A DNA stretch of 64,000 bases from Ampelocalamus luodianensis (Eukaryota > Streptophyta > Magnoliopsida > Poales > Poaceae), in NCBI GenBank assembly GCA_036346255.1, contig CM070618.1, forward strand, positions 58,849,655-58,913,654. Reading direction: 5' to 3'. Shown one piece after another: positions 22,016 through 33,309 of the stretch; within the stretch, counting starts at the first letter, position 1; each line of letters begins with the position of its first letter. The position numbers and the translations under genes were made by a program. A model generated the notes under the pieces. The model did no database searches. It saw nothing but the letters and a program-made list of their open reading frames with translations, and was not told the origin of the DNA.

Positions 22016-24120
22016 GGACTGTTGGTAGTTAATACGGCGGTGAAAATTGCATATGTTATAGTGCCTTCGGGGTCTCACTTTTCCAAGTCTATGGGGGTGA
22101 GGAGGTGGACTCCCAACCAACACGTGGTTGTCCATCTTTTTGGTCTCAACTCTCAACTCATCAACCAAAATCTATTGACGAGCAGTCAACATTCTTATCA
22201 TTATTTGTGAAAACATTGTGTGACAATACCAAGACTCTATTTATATTTTATAATAATTAAACTTGTTAAGGTGAATATAGCCTACAAGAGAATATGTAGG
22301 TTTGTATGTGGTAGGAATTAACTATTCATCATGACATTTCAAATTATTATTTTATTAAAGAATAAACGACATAAATATTGTAATGAAGGTAATAATAGTA
22401 GTAATTTACTAAATGGTCTCCATATGCTCAAATAATGCAACTTGCCTTCTTGTGCGAAGTCTTCATCTGGATCTACCTTTAGTATGTCTTGGTCGACATC
22501 TTTTAGAGTTTGTTCTTCAAACTTGGATCATAACGCAAAAGAAAGTAAAGTAAATAAGTTCGGTCTCAACAAGGGATGAGCTGGAAACAAAATAAAATAA
22601 AGAAATTCAGAAAGAACTATAAAGAGGGGTAGTGTGGGTGGTTGGGGTTCTAAACGGTGATTGGTTAGGTAAAAAAATGAGTTGAAATAGGTATATCATG
22701 TTGTAACAGGCCTGTAAGAACAGTGTCGGGTTTGGATGTATAGTACCGGGGTTCGGTACTATTCACTATCGGGTTCGGGTGGAATAGTAATGGGTTTGGT
22801 TCGAATGAACAGTAGTGGGTCTAGCCCTGAGTGTCAACAGGCTGCATAGTGTTAGGCTTCGGTAGGGTTGGACTTTGAACAGTCTTTGGGTCGCATAGTG
22901 CCCAATGATGTTGGCCCCTACCCGATTGGTCGGCTAGACAGAAAGGCTAGCTGGACCAGGCCTTCTTGGCCCACTAGAGTGGCCTACGGCCGCTCGACCC
23001 AGGGAGCTAGCTCCCATGGCGCCTGAGCCGAAGATAGTGGTGACGATGATGTTTGTGGTGACCGACAGCGTCGGGTGGTGCGACGAGCACCATCGAGGCT
23101 CACGCAACCCATTTTGGGCCTTTGCACGGGCGACAGAGGCTCGATGATGGGCTAGCGGTGGTAGTGGCGCACAGCCGAAGCAAGGGAGCGGCGCGGTGGC
23201 GCTATAGGCACGCTTTGGCCAAATTGGTCGGTCCTCGAGCACCAGTGGCCCGAGGGTGGCGCGACGGCCAAGCTCGGTGGCAGCGAGCTAGCGGCGAGGA
23301 TGGTGAGATTGGTGTTCAAGGATGGATTCGTGGTGGTGAAGCGGAGCTCGTGACGTGGTTGGAGCGGTGAGGGTGTGGACAGGGCGGCAGATCGGAAAAG
23401 GGGCTCACCGGGAAGCTTCGCGCGCGCAATTGGAAGAGGTGGCCGGTGTTGGGGACGAAAGGGGAGTGGCGTGGGGTTTTGGCGAAGCTAAAGGTGGAGA
23501 CGGTGTCGCGGGGGCGGCTTTTATAGGCGACAAAGGCGGTGGCGGCTATATCAGAGCAACGGCGGGCGCGGCGCGTGGCCAACGGCGTGGACGGCCGAGC
23601 GGCTTTGGCGCTGCGCAAGGGTGAGCTGGCGGCTCGGTGGCGTCGCGAGAGCAGCAGTGCGCGCTGGAGTGAGCGACATAGGCGGGGCAGCGACGATGCG
23701 AGCGTGGCGCAAATGGATGGCAGGGGCGATGCGGCGCTGGCGTGGGTGGCGCTGTTTCTGGGCACGAGGTGGCGGGTTCCTAGGGCGGTTTTGCATGGCC
23801 GAACGCGACGTGGAGGCGAGGCGGTGCGGCGCGGGGCCAACGGCGACGCGACACAGGGCAAGGGAAAACAGGGGCAGTGGCACTTTGCGTGCGGGCGCCT
23901 TCGGGTTGGGGTGGCGGTTTTCTGGAAAAGGAAAGCGTAAATGTCTAAAAACTTTCCGAATTTGGTGAAAACTTAAATTCAAGCAAAAATTCAAATAAAC
24001 TCCTATTTGTTTTTTTCCAATTTGGGGTTATTTCACATTCCCTCTGAACAAACATGGGTTTAAATTTATCCCACCCCTCATATCTCATTCGCACGCCTCA
24101 TATTCTATGAACCAAACACC
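22016..24120 (-). mobile_element. Gypsy-like non-coding repeat, copy A (5' part)
   Basis: On the minus strand: a GC-rich block (23940-22930) with cccaaaatgggttg, an actattcaccc-type block (22900-22700), an acidic reading frame DVDQDILKVDPDEDFAQEG ending at AG then GCAAGT (about 22510-22455), and gatggacaaccacgtgttgg (near 22130). The same series occurs in the same order on the plus strand in copy C from 58480. Long frames through the GC-rich part look compositional. A retroelement LTR or LARD-type internal region is plausible; no gag or pol was seen. Confidence 0.6.
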
Positions 24121-24519
24121 ACCCTAACATGGCAAAGTTTTTAGATATGGCTAAGGTGGACGGTTGGAGATGCCATTTTGTCAGTGTTAGTTGAATTTTC
24201 TTACTCGGGTTTGTGAAGAATAATATATTTTTTTTTAAAAAAAAAAATCTATTTAGGGAGGTCTTCTAATCTTCTTCATCGTGTTTCTTCTCTCCTCTTC
24301 CCTGGAGCGTAATTGACTTGATGGGCAAGACGTTGTTTGTTTTGTTCAGCGAGACTCAATCAAGGTTTACCGTACATAAGATATCGTGTAGAGAAAGGAA
24401 TGCAATTGAATACGCCATCGCATTGTTCACCGCCGTGGCAGGTGAAGGTATATGGAACGACACATGAAAGTAATTGCTATCATAGGCAAAATCGGATATA
24501 TGCTACTCCATAAGATGAC
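24121..24519. other. Intergenic, no gene recognised
   Basis: AT-rich, with a poly-T/poly-A patch at 24228-24250. No coding or element signal was found. Confidence 0.35.
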
Positions 24520-25212
24520 ACTTTGTACCACTCTAAAATATAAAATTAAAAAATTTGTTACTCTAAAACTTGGCTCTTTAGATTTTTGTCACTCTTAGAC
24601 ACTTTTTTACTTGCTCCTCCCTTCTTCCTACCGGCTAGCGTCGCCTCCGCTCTCCGACGAGCTCCAACCAAGTCCTTCTCTGATGTCCCGTCTTTTTACC
24701 CCCTTGGCGCACCGACAGTGACACCTGGCTGCGCCACGCTAGCTTGTGTGGGCTGCACCACAAAGAATGTCCTCGTCATCCATGTTGAGCTCGAGGCGGA
24801 GCAGCGACCTTGGAGTAGACCTCGGCAGTGTCGAGCTCAATAGGCGTTAGTGGCCTTAGAGTGGAGCTCGGGGACCCTTGTGGAGGCGGCATGATGAGGA
24901 GCTCGGACAGTGCGACTAGGAGCTTGGGGGCGGTGGTGGCCTTGAGCTCAAGGGGGAGGTTGCCACCACCGGGACACCGTGCCTCCACCAAATGTCGGGA
25001 TCAAGGTCTCCCAGATGGCTCGTGCGCCGGTGGTTTGGTTGGATTTATAAGAGCTCGCCAGAGAAGCGAAGGCGACGGCTGGTTAGGAGGAAGAAGGAAG
25101 GAGCAAGGGTAATAGTGTCCAAGAGCGGCAAAAATACAAATACCCAATTTTAGCGTGACAAATTTCCAATTTTATATTTTGGAGTGGTATTTTTTAAAAG
25201 TGTCATCTTCTA
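24520..25212. mobile_element. Long-TIR foldback element (Mutator/Pack-MULE-like)
   Basis: About 150 bp at each end are inverted repeats. The left arm runs aagatgacac.. through ctctaaaatataaaatt to gcgtcgcctccgctctc; the right arm is its diverged complement ending gtgtcatctt. The interior (about 24680-25050) is GC-rich and holds only compositional frames. Long TIRs around a GC-rich core resemble MULE derivatives that acquire gene fragments. No clear 9-bp target duplication was seen. Confidence 0.6.
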
Positions 25213-25256
25213 ATCTTCTAGGGACATATATCAAAATCTGTCGCTATCAGTTGGAG

Positions 25257-25430
25257 GAATTTTTTTGCATTTGTGGCCCTGTAGCACGTTTGAATTTCAA
25301 AACTAGCCCTCGTTCACCCTAATTTGCAAATTTAGCCGCTATACAAAGAGTCGCATCACGATAGTAATCGAGGGCGACAGCACCTACCCCGCCCCAGGCA
25401 CGATGGTCGCCACCACCCCACCCAGGCGTG
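25257..25430 (+). repeat. MULE-1 left terminal inverted repeat
   Basis: Starts GAATTTTTTTGCATTTG and stays alignable with the complement of the right end for about 175 bp, to the accacccc-rich stretch. Confidence 0.85.
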
Positions 25431-25575
25431 GCAATGCCGGCTCGCGCATGCGCTTGCACCAAAAGCAATTTCGGTTGCACGCGTTTTTTATTTTTTTGTC
25501 TCTTTAAATCACGTCGAAGTCATATCGCTTCACATCAGAACTTATCGATGTCATTCGCTATCTGTTTTGCTCTGT

Positions 25576-25735
25576 GTCTATAAATGAATGTGCACGGCTG
25601 AATCGTTCATAAGCCGCAGCGCGCGTTCTGATTAGATTAGGTAATTATGTATTTAAATTTTTTTCTTATTGCAATTTTTAGCGTTAAGTACGTATTTAGA
25701 TTTCGCTAACTGTTAGTTGTTCTCTATTTGCAGCA
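25576..25735 (+). promoter_or_regulatory. PMD gene promoter, leader and 5'UTR intron (MULE-1)
   Basis: tctataaatg at about 25578 is a TATA box. A donor (gattag then gtaattatg, near 25640) and an acceptor (tttgcag, 25733) bracket an AT-rich intron ending two bases before the PMD ATG at 25736. This is inferred from consensus signals only. Confidence 0.5.
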
Positions 25736-28041
25736 ATGGCACGTACTCTACCACCCCTACTTGAGGAGGCATGGGACGCCCAACATCGCTGTCATGCTTG
25801 GATCGGTGGCGATGGACCGCCAACTCTGGTGACACGGGGCCGAGGAGACCTGCCGTTGTTGGAAGCGATGCCCGAGGCTTCACAAGCCGTCGACATGCTG
25901 CGTTCGCTCTCATCTTGAACATGGGCGAACCTCCTGATTGATGCCTGCCTTCTTTCCGCCCTGGTTGATCGTTGGCGGCCGGAGACCCACACGTTCCACT
26001 TCCGGGAGATGACCGTGACACTGCAAGACGTCAACTTCATTACCGGCCTGCCATTGCGAGGCCGTGTAGTTGTTCCTCTCCAGTCGGTGTGGACCGAAGG
26101 CGTGTCTCAATCATCGCTTCGGGCATCCTATCCCCGAGAGGTCTAAGGGCGTTCCACACGCCTGGCTGCGACTATTCATGCATTGCCAAAATGACGCAAC
26201 GGAGGAGGTGGTTCGATGCCACCTAATTGCATATTTGTTGTTTATTTTCGGGTGGGTCATGTTCCCTAGCACGTAGGGGGACATGGTGTACCCGAGTTAT
26301 ATTCACCTTGCGGAGTCCATCGTGGACGCCGACGATGAGGACGTCTTGCAAAGATGCGGTTGGGGTTCACCAGATGCGCGCCACGCTCATCGCGACTTTG
26401 TGCGACGCTTTGTAGCGTCGCTTGGGAATAGAGCCCGTGCTATCGGGTTGCCACACGCTATTACAGCTGTGGTCGTGGGAGCACTTCGCGGTCGAACGGC
26501 CGTACTTCCACTTCCCAATCCACCCTTACCCGCGCACACAATATTTCTATGGTTAGGCGGACGACGAGGATCCCGTGGAAGGCCCAACCATGGGATCCCA
26601 ATGGACTGTTGCAGCACTGGGGTGGGCTAGGCACAGAGCACGTCGCATATACCCCGAGTTCCACAACGAATTCGAGGCCTTGCACGAGGACGACGTAATA
26701 TGGACTCCTTGGGCGGATGCCTTCGTGCAGGGCACGACGCCCGACGGGTTGAGCTTGCTATGCCACCAGGATGCGGCGTACTGGAGGAGAACTTGTCATC
26801 TGGTGTTCTCCCACATGGTTGAGGCCTTCAACCCACAACGGGTGATGAGGCGGTTCCAGCTGCACGAGGAGATCCCCCCTGCTCTAGGGCGACCGCTTGC
26901 GAGGCGTAGTCACTTGTAAGTACATTGCATTGCTTAATAATATTGTAGGTCATTTAGTCATATGTTATGTTGGTACCATAATTTGTTGTGTTTGTTCCAC
27001 CTTCAGGCAGACGAAGAAGGGCCACAAGAGCGATGACTGGCTTCAGACGCAGCAGCCGTGGATAGATGCATGGCAAACGGCCGCTGATTCCATTTTGCAG
27101 GAGGCACGGCCTTACGATCAAGGGACTTACGACACGTACTTGGAGTGGTACGTACGGCACACGCGGACGAGATTGACAGGCGCCCCTGGCCCGACATGCA
27201 GATCCTAGCCACGCCGAACGCTTGGACTTGGGGCTGGACCCGCACTATGCAGCACGCCGTGACGATTCGGTATGTTCAGCACGTAGTAGATTAACCACCC
27301 TCCGAAAATAGGGTTAAGTAACAAAATTTTGTTTGTTCGGTAACCATGCAGGTGGACCGTTTGCAGAGCGTTGTGGAGCGCGGCCACTGGGAACTCGAGC
27401 GGGGCACGAACAACATAGTTGAACGCCTTTTTTCGGTCATGAAGATGCTTGTTGAAGATGTTAAGCAGGTCGTTCGTAACATGAGCTGTGGAAGGCCCAC
27501 CGATGTCGACTTGAGGCATCGGACGGAGCATCGTCGCGTACCCTCACCCCCTCCATCTTCCCGTTCGAGCGAGTTGACCCAGCGGCGCAGCAGCATGGGC
27601 GGCGGATCGTCTGCACAGTTGCCACGCAGGGACTCTACGCTGATGTCGTCGTCGTCGCGGAGGGACCCTACGCTGACGTCGTCGTCGTCGCGGAGGGACC
27701 CTACGCTGACACCGTCGTTGTCACGGAGGTAGGAAGAGGACATTCCAGAGAGCACGGACATGCAACCCGAAACCGCAGAGGTTATCCCAGATTCTCGCTC
27801 CCAGCCCCACACTCTCGGCCAATTTTCAATGGATGATACGACACCATGGTATCAGTCTGGCTACACACCGTACCCTACGCAATTCAGCCCGCAAGGTGAA
27901 CCGCACCCCGAGCAGTTCACCCAGTTCATCTCGCAAGCTCAGCCGAGTTGGTGCCTCTCCACGGATCCTACTACTTGGATCACCGACTTGTTGTCAACGC
28001 CATCCGCAGTGATGCCCCGTGCACGACGACACGATCGATGA
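25736..28041 (+). pseudogene. Plant mobile domain (PMD) protein gene, decayed (MULE-1)
   Basis: The ATG follows the 5'UTR intron acceptor. Frames then shift repeatedly, but PMD blocks appear in order: ALVDRWRPETHTFHF (about 25960), EMTVTLQDVNFITGLPLRGR (26007-26066), MVYPSYIHLAESIVDADDED (26283 on), PEFHNEFEALHEDDVIWTP (26655 on), QQPWIDAWQTAADSI and YDTYLEWYVRHTRTRL (27050-27170). A Ser-rich C-terminal tail (27540-28041) holds an 11-residue repeat SSSSRRDPTLT, with a stop at 27730. The PMD (aminotransferase-like) domain occurs in grass MULE and gypsy elements and in Arabidopsis MAIN/MAIL1, which act in silencing. The first stop is at 25916, so this copy is not functional as read. It converges on the GRF and mudrA genes. 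Confidence 0.85.
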
Positions 28042-28453
28042 GAGCCCCGCTTATGACTGCGCAGAACCTCGGTCACTGATGGTGACATTCCCACAAGGGC
28101 AGATTCGTCAGAGACCTATGGCAGCAACACGGTGCGGAAGGCCAATCTGGTCCTATGCCCGACAAAGAAGCAAAGCGGCGGTGTGAGCGATAACATTAGA
28201 AGTCTATTATATGTTGTAACTTGTACTCCAGTTACTGATTTGTAATCCAAGCAGAGTGTGGTAGTTGTAATGTAATTGGATACTTGTACTTCGTTCTCTA
28301 TCTAAGTAGAACAATTTTATTCTCATTCATCAAGGACCGCGATGCATGGATAAAGAGTGGACAATAGAAACCCAAGTAGAATTGACGTTCTACTTGGCAA
28401 GAACAACATATAATAGAAGAAAGACTCGCAAAACTAACTATGTTTACTAATTT

Positions 28454-28904
28454 GTGAAGCATCTTTTCAACTCTTGCCATCCTCTCATCCAGTTTGTTAA
28501 GTCAGTTTTCTTCATTTTGGGTTGGTTGATCGGACGCTCGAGGCATTGCACGAAATGCATCAACACCACGGGAGTCTTCTTGTAAGGCAGCAATTTGTAT
28601 TGCAATATCTCGAACCACTGGGACAGCTTCATCAGCCCACTACCAAAACCGACATGTTGTGTTTTACAAAATAATTACAGCTTGAAATGAAGGTAAGAAA
28701 ACCTGGTATATACAACGCAATTCATTCGTGCCGATTTTCCCAACTTACCGTAAGATTTGAACACTTCATGAACACTCGAGACGGATTGGTTGGCATATGA
28801 GAGGTAAACATATTCGCCGGATCCCTGCAACGAGGGCAAACCAGGTGCTGCCGTAGTGATTGTAATTCTCTGCTCACTCGAAAGTTAGATGAGGCCGAAA
28901 ACAT
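28454..28904 (-). CDS. GRF-type zinc finger and coiled-coil protein (MULE-1)
   Basis: Two exons on the minus strand: 28904-28749 (donor GTAAGT) and 28639 downward (acceptor near ttggtag). Exon 1 encodes MFSASSNFRVSRELQ, then LVCPRCRDPANMFTSHM..NPSRVFMKCSN, the first half of a GRF zinc finger (CPxC..NPxRxFxxC). Exon 2 opens with WADEAVPVV, matching the FxxWxDE end of the finger, then a heptad-rich stretch ending KLDERMARVEKMLHKLVNIV, a predicted coiled coil. GRF fingers bind nucleic acid. A TGA/TAA near 28500 and a missing second metal ligand pair at the junction suggest decay. It lies tail-first toward PMD and downstream of mudrA. The family is recognised by pattern; the gene model is approximate. 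Confidence 0.6.
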
Positions 28905-29295
28905 CTTATTTTACACTGAAAGAAATGAGAAGAGGAAGAGAAGAGTGAGGTGAATCGCAGTGAAAGCATCCATATATAGCGTTGGGACCACGAAGGGGCC
29001 ACTGTGTGCAAAGGAGGACGTGATCACATAATGTGGAAAGCAGGGCGTGACAACTCTATGGAAAGTAGGATGTGACAACTCTCTGGAAAGTAGGACGTGA
29101 CAACTCTCTGGAAAGCAAGACGCGACTACTTTCTGGAAAGCAGGACGTAATCGAAACGAGGCAGATATCCGTACTTATAAGCGGTAATAACAACTTGTTA
29201 CAACATACAAAGCAGTGCAAGTTACAACACAAATAACTACAATACTCACATTGCTACGACCAACATGACTCAATACACCGGATAGCTTACATATA

Positions 29296-32200
29296 CTAAG
29301 TGGCGTCGGAGGAAGAAGGTCTATTCGGGCAGTTCCCGAATGAGTGCCCATGAGTCTTGCGTAGCCTACACCTTATTGGTCTTGGCCGATCTCCACGTTG
29401 GCTCGCATCCATGTCGTTGCGGATGCGCCTTGACTGACGCCTCCCACGGCCTGGATGTCGCAATGCTTCATTCGGTGACCACTTCACTGCTCCCCGCCAT
29501 ATGTCCCTGTAGTGGCCTTCCACGCTGTAGGAGTTGAACTCCCCGTTCCAAGTATCATACAGGTGTCGTATGTTGTAGTACTCCGACATATACATGCTAC
29601 AAGATTGGCGAAATACAGCACATGCAGCATATACGTGGGAGCAAGGCTTGTGCAGGAGTTGAGGCTTGTTGCAGGTGCAAACTGCCACATTGCCTATGGT
29701 GCAAACATGCTTCCGGTCACCTCTCATGTGGCCACGAACGTACTTGTCCCGCAGGCAGACCTCGAACTTCTTTCTCACGCCATCCATTGTAATAGCTACA
29801 TGGGATCGGGCCTTGGTAATCTTCTTGTCCATGTAGGCAAGGGTAACCTCCGAGTACTGCTTCCCTTCATCCAAATGTTTCTTGGCCATCATTGCCCGAT
29901 TGACGAAGTAACTGACCGTGCGGTTCCATGTCTCCTTGTCGATGATGGGTATGGCACGAACCCCTTTCAACACACCATTGTAGACCTCAGACATGTTGGT
30001 TGTCATGATGCCGTACCGAGCACCATAGGTGTCGTAAAGAAGGGACCATTTCTCATAGTCGGGGGCATGCACGCGTATCCACTCAGCGAACTCGCTTGGC
30101 GGTGCGCTTGGGCCAGAACCTCTACTAGCACGCTCAGGTTCGACCTCAAGCTCCCGCCACACGGTATCGAACTTGCGCTTCTGGTTCTGCAGGCAGAGTT
30201 TCTTGAACTTCTTCATGAGGTCTTTGCTCTGGAAGCGCGTGTGGAAGTTGACGGCTAGATGCCGCATGCACCAATGTGTGTGCATGTCGTTCCATTGGTA
30301 CGGCGGGCTCGTACCGTGCTGCATGGTGAGCAGCGCGGACAACAACCCGACATGACGGTCGGTTATGAGGCACACATTCGGTTAGTCCCTTACAACATGT
30401 TGCTTTATGTTGACTAGGAACCACATCCAACTATCAGTGCTCTCATTCTCCACAATTGCAAAGGCAACTGGGAGCAACTGGTCGTTGCCATCAGCGGCAA
30501 TAGCGGTGAGAATGGTGCCCTTATACTTCCCGCAAAGAAAAGTACCGTCCATAGTCAGGATGGGACGGCAGTGGGAGAAGCCCTAGACTGCCGGGCCAAA
30601 TGGCCAAAAGACTCGATCAAGGATTAGGGAATATGGGATGTTCGACCGGTCGGGCCTGTCCATCCTATTGACACATGTTCCCGGATTAGTATCCGCAATT
30701 TGCTTCAGCATTCTGGGGACTAGGTCGTACGCCTCCTTGTAGGTACCGTACAACCCTTCGAGGACCTTCCGCTTCGCCCGCCATACCTTATTGTAGCTAA
30801 CGACATACCCTCAGATAGCTACGCTTAGCCATCGAGACCTTCGCAAATGCGGGCGGAGGAGGGCTGGGGCACGGCCTCCCCAACACCGCTAATACAACAT
30901 TAGGGGCGGAGTGATGACAAAGTTGTTAAGATCGGTTTTAACTCTTCCAATATCAACCGCAATCGTCGAGAGAATCTTTTCAGAATGAAGGTTATGAAGA
31001 CGCCTCTTGAACTACAATGGGAGATGGATTTGCACGAGATTGTTTGGTAATTTATATTGAGAAGGCAATGGCTAAAAAGATTAGTAATGATGATATCATT
31101 AATGAATATGATCGTCTTTTAGTCGTAGATCTAAGTTTAAATTAATACGTATGTAATCTTATTCGTATTTTGCATAGCATTATTGCCTTGATATGTATGG
31201 TTATAACTATGAGATCGGTGAATCAAACTTGGTTCTATTTTGCTTGTTATTTGTGCCGCCCCTATGTCAGTTCTGGCTCATTCGCGAAATGGTCAAATCG
31301 GCGACAACTACGTGGCTTATGATGCTCACGATGTAGGTTGAGATTACATTCTCATGCATTTGCAATGGCTTTTGAAGCTCACATGTGTGATCTGTCACGA
31401 TCAGAATGCAGATGTCGTTCTCGCCTGTGGATCTCTGCGCACGGACTTTGCGGGGCAAGAGCTAAGCACACACTTAACTATGTACGTGTCAGGATTAGAC
31501 CTACAGATAATGGAAGCCATATAATAGTTAGTGCGACTTACTGTACATAGTTCAAGCTACTACAAACAACGTTAGAACTCACCTGTAAACTCGGTAAGTC
31601 CGACTGGTCTTCACCGCGAAACTCATGATAGCTTGCTCGCGGTAGCCTGTGTGGGAATTGTTGCCCCACAAGTAGGGTGTCGTGATCGGCGCCCACGAAG
31701 ACTCGTGCTTTGGGCCGTAACAAGGGAAGAGGCCGCTTGGCAATCCAACCGACTTGGAACATAGTCCGTGTTTGGCCGAAACAATGCCACCGACGATCCC
31801 ACCCGCATCGCCGCTTTCGCCTCACTGGATTGCGAGTCAAAGTTTGCTCATCTTCGGTGGCGGTTTCGGACATGCCATTGATAATCTCGTGACAATCGAC
31901 ACGAGCACTGCGCCATTTATCGACACCTTCATTCGGTTCGAAACTACCAGAATCTCCATCAACTGGAACATCCTGCCTAACGACGTTTGGCGCTCTCAAC
32001 ACCTCTCCCTCTCCCGTCGTCAACAAACCGAAGAGGGGGACAAGAGCGTCGCTGGCTCCTTCAATGATGCCCCCCAGAGGATTGAGCAGGATAAACAAAA
32101 TAGACATACACCATGGGTCGTCCATAGATCGGAGCGTGAGGATTGCTAACGATCTCCATGTACTGTGCCCACATGGCACTACTGGTCACCTTCGCCAGGC

Positions 32201-32429
32201 CCCACAACATCTGCCCGTGTGGTAGGATCGTGTTGGCGGTGACCGCCTCTATTACTATCTTGTTCCTGGCGACGTGCCTATCGAACAACTACCGAATGCA
32301 TTGTCGTAGCTCGAGCAAATCGACGTGTGCCAGGTTGGGAACGTTTAGCAAGGCGCGCTGGCAGCTGGACAAATCAACTCCGTCTGGACCGGCACGCACG
32401 TAACCGTGTAACACACACAATGTCTCCAT
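29296..32429 (-). pseudogene. mudrA-like transposase pseudogene (MULE-1), interrupted by a hAT remnant
   Basis: The start ATG at 32429 (METLCVLHGYVRAGPDG) follows a 5'UTR intron. The N-terminal region (DRHVARNKIVIEAV, SAMWAQYMEIVSNPHAP, VYVYFVYP) runs to 31540. A segment at 31450-31270 contains HTCELQKPLQMH, like the MULE N-terminal DNA-binding part. A hAT remnant fills 30901-31264. The DDE region (about 30800-29900) includes TMDGTFLCGKYKGTIL and ENESTDSWMWFL, with in-frame stops near 30583 and 30382. The last 359 codons are open (30375-29296): YGIMTTNMSEVYN, a SWIM finger CTCN..KPCSHVYAAC, and a terminal Cys/His knuckle ending HSFGNCP. The family cuts and pastes MULE DNA at the TIRs. This copy is inactive. 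Confidence 0.9.
30901..31264 (+). mobile_element. hAT element remnant with perfect 9-bp TIRs
   Basis: TAGGGGCGG at 30901 and CCGCCCCTA ending at 31264 are perfect inverted repeats of hAT type. Between them, on the plus strand, is the C-terminal hAT dimerisation motif: VLTLPISTAIVERIFSE, then after a frameshift DCLVIYIEKAMAKKISNDDI and INEYDRLL, ending at TAA. This is the tail of a hAT transposase without its catalytic core. The 8-bp flanks do not match, so either the target duplication has decayed or the locus was rearranged. It sits inside the mudrA coding region. Confidence 0.75.
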
Positions 32430-32611
32430 TTCTGACAAAAATAAGACAATATTTCAACAAAAACACAGCATAAAAACCATACATATGTTGCTGAAATAAA
32501 CTTACCGTTACGACGACTTTGGCAAATAGTGCGAACAAGGGAAAAATAAAAATGCTAAGTACGGGACAAGGAGGCACCTCAGAAAGAGGGGAATGATCGA
32601 CCGAGTGTGTG

Positions 32612-32632
32612 GCCGCGCGTTTAAATAGCCGA
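32612..32632 (-). promoter_or_regulatory. Probable TATA box of mudrA (MULE-1)
   Basis: ctatttaaac on the minus strand lies about 190 bp upstream of the mudrA ATG, with a 5'UTR intron (gtaagt..ttgtcag) between them. Confidence 0.45.
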
Positions 32633-32734
32633 GCATGGGAGACACAACGTGACAGTGACACGGGAGCCTGGCAGAGGGGGTGTCCTTCCGCGGCGAGGAG
32701 GGCGAGTCCCTACCGCGCCCACACCAAGGCGGCT

Positions 32735-33215
32735 TTTTGCGCAGTTGATAAGACCACACAGGCGCCTTTGCGCAGTTGATAAGACCATACAGTCGACTTT
32801 GCGCAGTGATAAGACCACACAGGCGCCTTATGCGTAGTGACAAGATCACACAGCCGCCTTTGCGCGATAACAAGACCATATAGGGCGCTGGCGCAGTTGA
32901 TAAGACCACACAGCGCCTTTGCGCAGATGATAAGACCACACGGGCGCCTTTGCAGTTGATAAGACCACACGCGGCTGCGTAGTGACAAGACCATATAGGG
33001 CGCCTTTGTGCAATGACAAGACCACATAGGGCGCCTTTGTGCGGTGGACAAGACCACATGCACTGCCTTGTGCAAAGGACAAGACTATATAGGGCAGCTT
33101 TGCGCAGTGATAAGACCAAATAAGACAGCTTTGTGTAGTGACAAGACCAAATGAGACAGCTTTGTACAGTGACAAGACCACACGGGGCAGCTTTACGCAG
33201 TGACAAGACCAAACG
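32735..33215 (+). repeat. 30-33 bp minisatellite between mudrA and the second GRF gene (MULE-1)
   Basis: About 16 imperfect units of the form GATAAGACCACACAGG followed by a gcgcctttgcgcagtt-type segment. The array lies in the divergent intergenic region, upstream of mudrA (minus) and of the GRF-type gene (plus). MULE-2 carries a related array in the same orientation relative to its GRF-type gene. Confidence 0.9.
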
Positions 33216-33256
33216 AGATGAACTCGCTCAAATTAATCACACCATGCCAACCATGG

Positions 33257-33268
33257 GCTTATAAAACG
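33257..33268 (+). promoter_or_regulatory. TATA box of the second GRF-type gene (MULE-1)
   Basis: cttataaaac lies about 45 bp before the ATG at 33310 and directly after the minisatellite. Confidence 0.55.
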
Positions 33269-33309
33269 GGGTTAAACCAAACCCAACACTACACAACAGA
33301 TACCCAGCT

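Noticed and set aside
23316..23994. Overlapping frames of 115-181 codons on both strands
   Set aside because: GC-driven openness within copy A of the non-coding repeat. The equivalent part of copy C is not collinear at protein level.
15490..24120. Copies B and A as one element split by an insertion
   Set aside because: Both contain the gacaaccacg..gttgg segment and its following bases, so they overlap and are better read as two copies.
29512..30258. 248-codon plus-strand frame
   Set aside because: Shadow frame opposite the mudrA C-terminal coding region, which has clear transposase motifs.
32735..33215. Possible CRISPR-like array
   Set aside because: The units are contiguous, without unique spacers, in a plant transposon. 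It is a minisatellite.
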